Shown in pieces: positions 59,704-64,000 of a stretch of DNA of 64,000 bases. Source of the DNA: Achromobacter sp. AONIH1 (GTDB lineage Bacteria > Pseudomonadota > Gammaproteobacteria > Burkholderiales > Burkholderiaceae_B); NCBI RefSeq assembly GCF_002902905.1, contig NZ_CP026124.1, forward strand, positions 6,076,001 through 6,140,000. The letters are read 5' to 3'. Position 1 is the first letter of the stretch. Each line of letters starts with the position of its first letter. The notes under the pieces were generated by a model. The model was not told where the DNA came from. It searched no databases and was given only the letters and a program-made list of their open reading frames with translations. The translations under genes were made by a program, and so were the position numbers.

Positions 59704-61221
59704 TCAGGCGACCTTGCGCACCTCAGCCTTGGACAGGCGCATGGAATCGGTTTCGCTGAAACGCTGGTGCCAGGAGAACGCCTCTTCCAGCAGATGCGGC
59801 GTCTGGCCGCCGCGTTCACAGGCCCGGTCGAAGTAGTCCTGCAAGGCCTCGCGGTACGACGGATGCACGCAGTGGCGGATGATGGCGCGGGCGCGCTCGC
59901 GCGGCGCCAGGCCGCGCAGGTCGGCCAGGCCGCACTCGGTGACCAGCACGTCGACGTCGTGCTCGGTATGGTCCACGTGCGACACCATGGGCACCACGCT
60001 GGAAATGTCGCCGTTCTTGGCCATGGACTTGGACACGAAGATCGCCAGATGCGCGTTGCGGGCGAAATCGCCCGACCCGCCGATGCCATTCATCATGTGC
60101 GTGCCGCCCACATGCGTGGAGTTGACATTGCCGTAGATATCGAACTCCAGCGCCGTGTTGATGGCGATGATTCCCAGCCGGCGCACGATCTCGGGCGCGT
60201 TGCTGATCTCCTGCGGACGCAGCACGATGCGTTCGCGATAGTGCTCGATGTTGGCCAGGATCTTGTCGTAGACCGGCTTGGATACGGTGATGGACGAGGC
60301 CGAGGCGAATTGCAGCTTGCCCTGGTCCAGCAGCTCGATGGCGCTGTCCTGCAGCACTTCGGAATACATGGACAGCTGCTCGAACTCCGAGGATTCGAAA
60401 CCGTGCAGCACCGCGTTGGCAATGGTGCCGATGCCGGCCTGCAGCGGCAACAGGCCATTGCCCAGCCGGCCCGCGTTGACCTCGGCGCGCAGGAAATCAT
60501 TGATGTGGCCGGCGATGGCGTTGGTCTCATCGTCGGGCGGCAAGGCATTGGACGGGCTGTCCGGCTTCTCGGTGACAACGATGGCCGCGATCCGGGAAGG
60601 ATCCACTTCGATGTAGGGCTTGCCGATGCGCTGGTCCACCGCCATCAGGCCGATGGGTTCGCGCGCGGGACGATCCTGCGGCACATAGATGTCGTGCAGC
60701 CCTTCGATGGCGGCCGGCACGCCGACGTTCAGCTCGATGATGATGCGCTTGGCCTGCAAGGCGAAGGACGCCGAATTGCCCACGGACATGGTGGGCACGA
60801 TGGCGCCGCTTTCGGTAATGGCGGCGGCTTCGATGATGGCCACGTCGACGGGCCCGATATGGCCGGCGCGCAGCTGTTCGGCGGTTTCCGAAAGATGCTG
60901 GTCGATGAAGGCGATCTCGCCCTGGTTGATCTTGCGCCGCAGCGTGGTGTCGACCTGGAACGGCATGCGACGCGCCAGCGCATTGGCCTGCGCCAGCATC
61001 TTGTCGGTATCGTGGCCCAACGAGGCGCCGGTGATCAGCGTGATCGACAGCGGCTCGCGCTCCGCCCGCCGGGCCAGCGCCGCAGGCACCGACTTGCAGT
61101 CGCCCGCGCGGGTGAATCCGCTCATGCCGACGGTCATGCCGTCCTCGATCAGCAGGGCCGCCTCTTCGGCGGAAGTGATCCTGGCGTGCAGGCCGGAATG
61201 GCGGATACGGTCGAGATGCAT
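59704..61221 (-). CDS. Acetyl-CoA hydrolase/succinate CoA-transferase family protein
   Basis: A 505-residue class I CoA-transferase of the AarC/Cat1 type, which exchanges CoA between acetyl-CoA and succinate or propionate. Motifs: DGMTVGMSGFTRAGDCKSVP, LSITLITGASLGHDTDKML, the catalytic Glu in FEQLSMYSEVLQD, and FASASSITVSKPVYDKI, then NSTHVGGTHMMNGIGGSGDF near the C-terminus. I chose the ATG at 61221 (MHLDRIRHSGL). It diverges from a LysR gene and is followed by a terminator. The exact acid pair is not determined by sequence. Confidence 0.92.
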   Translation of the reverse strand: MHLDRIRHSGLHARITSAEEAALLIEDGMTVGMSGFTRAGDCKSVPAALARRAEREPLSITLITGASLGHDTDKMLAQANALARRMPFQVDTTLRRKINQGEIAFIDQHLSETAEQLRAGHIGPVDVAIIEAAAITESGAIVPTMSVGNSASFALQAKRIIIELNVGVPAAIEGLHDIYVPQDRPAREPIGLMAVDQRIGKPYIEVDPSRIAAIVVTEKPDSPSNALPPDDETNAIAGHINDFLRAEVNAGRLGNGLLPLQAGIGTIANAVLHGFESSEFEQLSMYSEVLQDSAIELLDQGKLQFASASSITVSKPVYDKILANIEHYRERIVLRPQEISNAPEIVRRLGIIAINTALEFDIYGNVNSTHVGGTHMMNGIGGSGDFARNAHLAIFVSKSMAKNGDISSVVPMVSHVDHTEHDVDVLVTECGLADLRGLAPRERARAIIRHCVHPSYREALQDYFDRACERGGQTPHLLEEAFSWHQRFSETDSMRLSKAEVRKVA

Positions 61222-61382
61222 GGTGTCTCCAGATTTGAGGGCCGACGGCCGGCGACCGGACCGGGCACGGCAGCCTTCTGTCCGGACGCCGTCTGACGCG
61301 GCGTTTCCCGATGTCCGCAATCCCGGATCACGGGAAGGCGGACGATTTTCCGGCAGTATAGGAACGCGGCTTCAAATCTCGT

Positions 61383-61429
61383 AATGACTTAAAATCATTC
61401 ATTCAAGTCGCTTTTTTCATTAATTGAAA
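61383..61429. promoter_or_regulatory. Inverted repeats in the CoA-transferase/LysR promoter region
   Basis: AATGA-N7-TCATT (61383-61399) and TTTCA-N5-TGAAA (61415-61429) lie in an AT-rich strip between the divergent genes. They are suitable as a LysR recognition site and activation site, but no T-N11-A is unique. Confidence 0.45.
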
Positions 61430-61458
61430 TTCCGCGCCGATGCGGACGGGATGGCTCC

Positions 61459-62406
61459 ATGGATGTGCGCGCGCTGCGCTACTTTGTCGAGACGGTCAGG
61501 CACGCCAGCTTCACGCAGGCGGCACGCGCCTTATTCGTCACGCAGTCCACCGTCAGCAAGATGATCCGGCAACTGGAAGAGGAAGCTGGCGCGCAGCTGC
61601 TGATCCGCGACGGACATACGGCCCGCCCCACGGACACCGGCCGCGTGATGTACCAACGCGGCTTGCAGGTGCTGGAGACCATGCGCCAGCTGTCCGAGGA
61701 AATCCGTGAAACGGCGGACCTGCGCCGCGGCGCGCTGGAAGTGGGCATTCCGCCCATGATCAATCTGCTGTTCACGCCCGTGGTCAAGCGCTTTCGCGAG
61801 CGCCATCCGGACATCCATCTGACGCTGCGCGAAGGCACGGGCCAGGCGGTGGAAAACCTGGTCGCCGACGGCGAGCTGGAAGTGGGCGCCACCGTCCTGC
61901 CCGTCGCGCCGGACCACGGCCTGGCGGCCCGGGCCTTCGGCAGCCATCCGATCTGGGTCATCGGCCCGCCGGACGCCGCCTGGGCGGGCAAGACATCCCT
62001 GCCGCTGACGGCCCTGCGCGATTCCCGCCTGCTGGTTCCCACGGATGACTTCGCCATGACACGCCGGCTGCGCCAGGCCTTTGCCGACGCCGGCATGCAG
62101 CCCGCCATCGCAGCCCAGAGCGCGCACTGGGATTTCCTGGTGGCGATGGCCTCGGTCGGCCTGGGCGTCGCGCTGCTGCCCGAACCGCTGATGGGCCGCA
62201 TGAAGACGCGCGGCCTGAGCACGGCGAAACTGGCCAAGTCGGGCCTGCAATGGGAGGTCGGCCACATCTGGCAGCAGTCCGGCTACCTGTCCTACGCCGC
62301 CCGCGCCTGGCTGGAAGTGTGTGACGAAGTGCTAGGGAGGCCAAAATCGGGACGACCTCGACATGGCGAACCACCCGCGGCGAAACGAGAACCGCTCCCG
62401 GGATAG
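61459..62406 (+). CDS. LysR-family transcriptional regulator (CidR/CatR-like)
   Basis: A 315-residue LTTR. The helix-turn-helix is MDVRALRYFVETVRHASFTQ and FVTQSTVSKMIRQLEEEAGA, followed by QLLIRDGHTARPTDTGRVMY. The effector domain contains LRRGALEVGIPPMINLLFTP and WDFLVAMASVGLGVALLPEP. It diverges from the CoA-transferase gene across 237 bp and is the likely regulator. The C-terminal 20 residues are basic and without homology. Confidence 0.9.
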   Translation: MDVRALRYFVETVRHASFTQAARALFVTQSTVSKMIRQLEEEAGAQLLIRDGHTARPTDTGRVMYQRGLQVLETMRQLSEEIRETADLRRGALEVGIPPMINLLFTPVVKRFRERHPDIHLTLREGTGQAVENLVADGELEVGATVLPVAPDHGLAARAFGSHPIWVIGPPDAAWAGKTSLPLTALRDSRLLVPTDDFAMTRRLRQAFADAGMQPAIAAQSAHWDFLVAMASVGLGVALLPEPLMGRMKTRGLSTAKLAKSGLQWEVGHIWQQSGYLSYAARAWLEVCDEVLGRPKSGRPRHGEPPAAKREPLPG

Positions 62407-62589
62407 GCCCAGTCTTGTACGCCCCGCGCGAACGCGAAGGCGAAAGATGCTCACCCCGACAAAGCGGACCGGCCGACTCCACCATCCCCCTGTCACATAA
62501 AAGAAACAGGCTCGCAATTTTGTTGCAGCCGCCGGCCCCGGCCTTGCTATGCTGGCCTCCCCTGGCGCAAGCCGCTCATCAAACCCTTT

Positions 62590-64000
62590 ATGTTTCCGAA
62601 CACCTCCCTGCCCCTGACGCGCGCCGGCCGCTCGCGCGCGTCCGCCCTGCTCGCATCACTGGCGTTGGCCATGGCGCTGCTGCTGTCGGGCGCATGGTCC
62701 GCCGCCGCCCATGCCGCGACGCCGGGCACGCCGGCAGAAATCGAGGCTGACCTGGCCAGCGCCCGCAAGCAGATCGACGACATGCGCAAGCGCATCGCGA
62801 ACGAAGCCGACGATGCCAATCTGCAGCAGCTCTATGGCACGGCGGTGGACATCCAGGCCAAGGCGGAGGCCGCCGCCGAAACCCTGGCGCCGCAGCTGGC
62901 CAGCGTGGCGGCCAGGCTGAACGAGCTGGGCGCGCCCCCGGAAGGCAGCAAGGAAGCGCCCGACGTCGCCGCCCAGCGCCTGAGCCTGGAAACCAGCCGG
63001 CGCGGGCTGGACGCACAGATCAAGCTCGCCAAGCTGCTGTCCGTGGACGCGGGACAGACCGCCGAGCAGGTATCGGCGCAGCTGCGCACGCAGTTCAAGG
63101 CCCGCCTGGGCGAGCGCCGCGACGCCTTCCTGTCCGGACAGTTCTGGAACGAATTCAAGGGCGAGCTTCCGCGCGACCTGGAACGCCTAAGCACGCTGCG
63201 AGACGATCTCTATGAAGCCGTGCAGCAGACACCCGCCTGGGGCTGGCTGCTGCTGGCGGGCATTACCGCCCTGGTGATCGCGCTGCGGATGGGGATCGGC
63301 CGCGCGCTGCTCAGACTGACCGCGAACCGCGTGCCGCCAGGACGCCTGCGCCGATCGGCGCTGGCAGCAGCCCAGGTGGCGCTGTCGACCGCCACGCCCG
63401 GCCTCATCGCCGTGCTGGTCCATGTCGGCCTGGACTGGAATTCACAGCTGTCCGACAGCACCTCCAACCTGCTGGCCGCGATGGTCATTACGGTCTTTTT
63501 CGGCGGCTACACCTCGGGGCTGGGCAGCGCCCTGCTGTCGGCCCGCCATCCGTCCTGGCGCCTGCCGCCCATCAGCGATGCCGTGGCGCAGAGGCTGAGC
63601 TGGGTGCCGGCAACGATGGGCGCGCTGATCGTGCTGATCTGGCTGGCCGAACGCCTGACGGTGCTGCTGAACACCAGCCTGACCACCACCATCACGCTGA
63701 CCGGGATCGTGTCCACCCTGATCATGGCCACCATGGCGACCGCGCTCGCCATCGGCCGCAAGCTGCGCCGCCAGGCCCGGAAACAGGAAGACGCCACCAT
63801 TCCGGCCTGGGTGCCGGCGCTGACCGGCATCGCCTGGGCCGTGCTGATCGTGAGCCTGGGCAGCCTGCTCGCGGGCTACGTCGCAATCGCCAACTTCCTG
63901 GCCAAGCAGGTCCTGTGGGTGCTGATCGTGCTGGCCTCGGGCTATCTGGCGTCCACGCTGATCGAAGACGTCTTCAGTTCGCTGCTAAGCTCGCCCCGAC
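62590..64000 (+). CDS. MscS-family mechanosensitive channel with DUF3772 domain, N-terminal part
   Basis: The first 470 codons of a large channel protein; the C-terminal MscS pore and beta domain lie beyond base 64000. Residues 1-42 form a signal peptide (ALLASLALAMALLLSGAWSA, cleavage after AHA). About 43-220 is a periplasmic alpha-helical domain (DUF3772) rich in coiled-coil patterns such as LASARKQIDDMRKRIANEA. From about 217 a series of membrane helices starts (WGWLLLAGITALVIALRMGI) with at least five visible by the window end. Such proteins release osmolytes on membrane tension. I took the ATG at 62590 for its signal peptide, though it has no clear ribosome-binding site. Confidence 0.85.
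   Translation, partial: MFPNTSLPLTRAGRSRASALLASLALAMALLLSGAWSAAAHAATPGTPAEIEADLASARKQIDDMRKRIANEADDANLQQLYGTAVDIQAKAEAAAETLAPQLASVAARLNELGAPPEGSKEAPDVAAQRLSLETSRRGLDAQIKLAKLLSVDAGQTAEQVSAQLRTQFKARLGERRDAFLSGQFWNEFKGELPRDLERLSTLRDDLYEAVQQTPAWGWLLLAGITALVIALRMGIGRALLRLTANRVPPGRLRRSALAAAQVALSTATPGLIAVLVHVGLDWNSQLSDSTSNLLAAMVITVFFGGYTSGLGSALLSARHPSWRLPPISDAVAQRLSWVPATMGALIVLIWLAERLTVLLNTSLTTTITLTGIVSTLIMATMATALAIGRKLRRQARKQEDATIPAWVPALTGIAWAVLIVSLGSLLAGYVAIANFLAKQVLWVLIVLASGYLASTLIEDVFSSLLSSPR

Overview
The window is GC-rich chromosomal DNA from a betaproteobacterium, most likely family Alcaligenaceae (Bordetella/Achromobacter). I base this on the 16S variable regions, the dnaX-ybaB-recR order beside the 4.5S RNA gene, the greA/yhbY/rlmE neighbourhood, and the density of LysR regulators, solute-binding proteins and CoA-transferases. 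The genus is my reading of sequence patterns, not a database result. There is no prophage, insertion sequence or CRISPR array.

Layout. 1-13.8 kb: rlmE (cut by the window edge) and yhbY diverge; greA; an AT-rich non-coding stretch; a methyl-accepting chemotaxis protein; a RutG-like uracil permease; two tandem FlxA-like coiled-coil proteins; a histidine phosphatase; an SDR; LpxO; and carAB. 14-23 kb: transaldolase, then a leftward cluster (CaiB-type CoA-transferase, Tat-exported binding protein, ABC ATPase, ABC permease, AhpD/CMD-like protein), then dnaX-ybaB-recR and the SRP RNA gene. 23-31.5 kb: a 9-bp tandem repeat, an exported VHL beta-domain protein, an AddA-like helicase/nuclease with an AddB-like partner, a 53-residue membrane protein and an MFS transporter. 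32-38.7 kb: tRNA-Arg(CCT), a PBP7-type endopeptidase with a histone-H1-like N-terminus, an RHH protein, AdhP, a DJ-1/PfpI protein, YbaK, XerD and a LysR regulator. 38.7-50.8 kb: catabolic and transport genes (two acetolactate-synthase-like TPP enzymes, glutaryl-CoA dehydrogenase, an orphan DctP protein, MaoC, a complete polar amino-acid ABC system with a ureohydrolase, IclR, an AapJ-like binding protein). 51.3-57.7 kb: a leftward rRNA operon (16S-tRNA-Ile-tRNA-Ala-23S-5S) with two terminators, boxA elements and four candidate promoters. 57.7-64 kb: a palindrome cluster, a DUF1127 protein with a divergent LysR gene, a succinate-CoA-transferase-like enzyme with a divergent LysR gene, and the start of a large MscS-family channel.

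How the genes work together. carAB and the uracil permease both serve pyrimidine supply. The CoA-transferase/ABC/CMD set looks like an uptake-and-activation operon for an organic acid. The ureohydrolase and polar amino-acid ABC genes look like an uptake-and-hydrolysis operon for a guanidino compound. Three LysR genes each face a divergent gene across a short promoter region (two with clear inverted repeats).

The most striking item is the exported VHL-like protein at 23.5 kb. It aligns without gaps to the human pVHL beta domain and keeps the residues that form the hydroxyproline-binding pocket. Other non-coding features worth checking are the palindrome over the SRP RNA promoter, the terminator hairpins ahead of greA, a duplicated rRNA promoter, and a perfect 10-bp inverted repeat between DUF1127 and its LysR neighbour.
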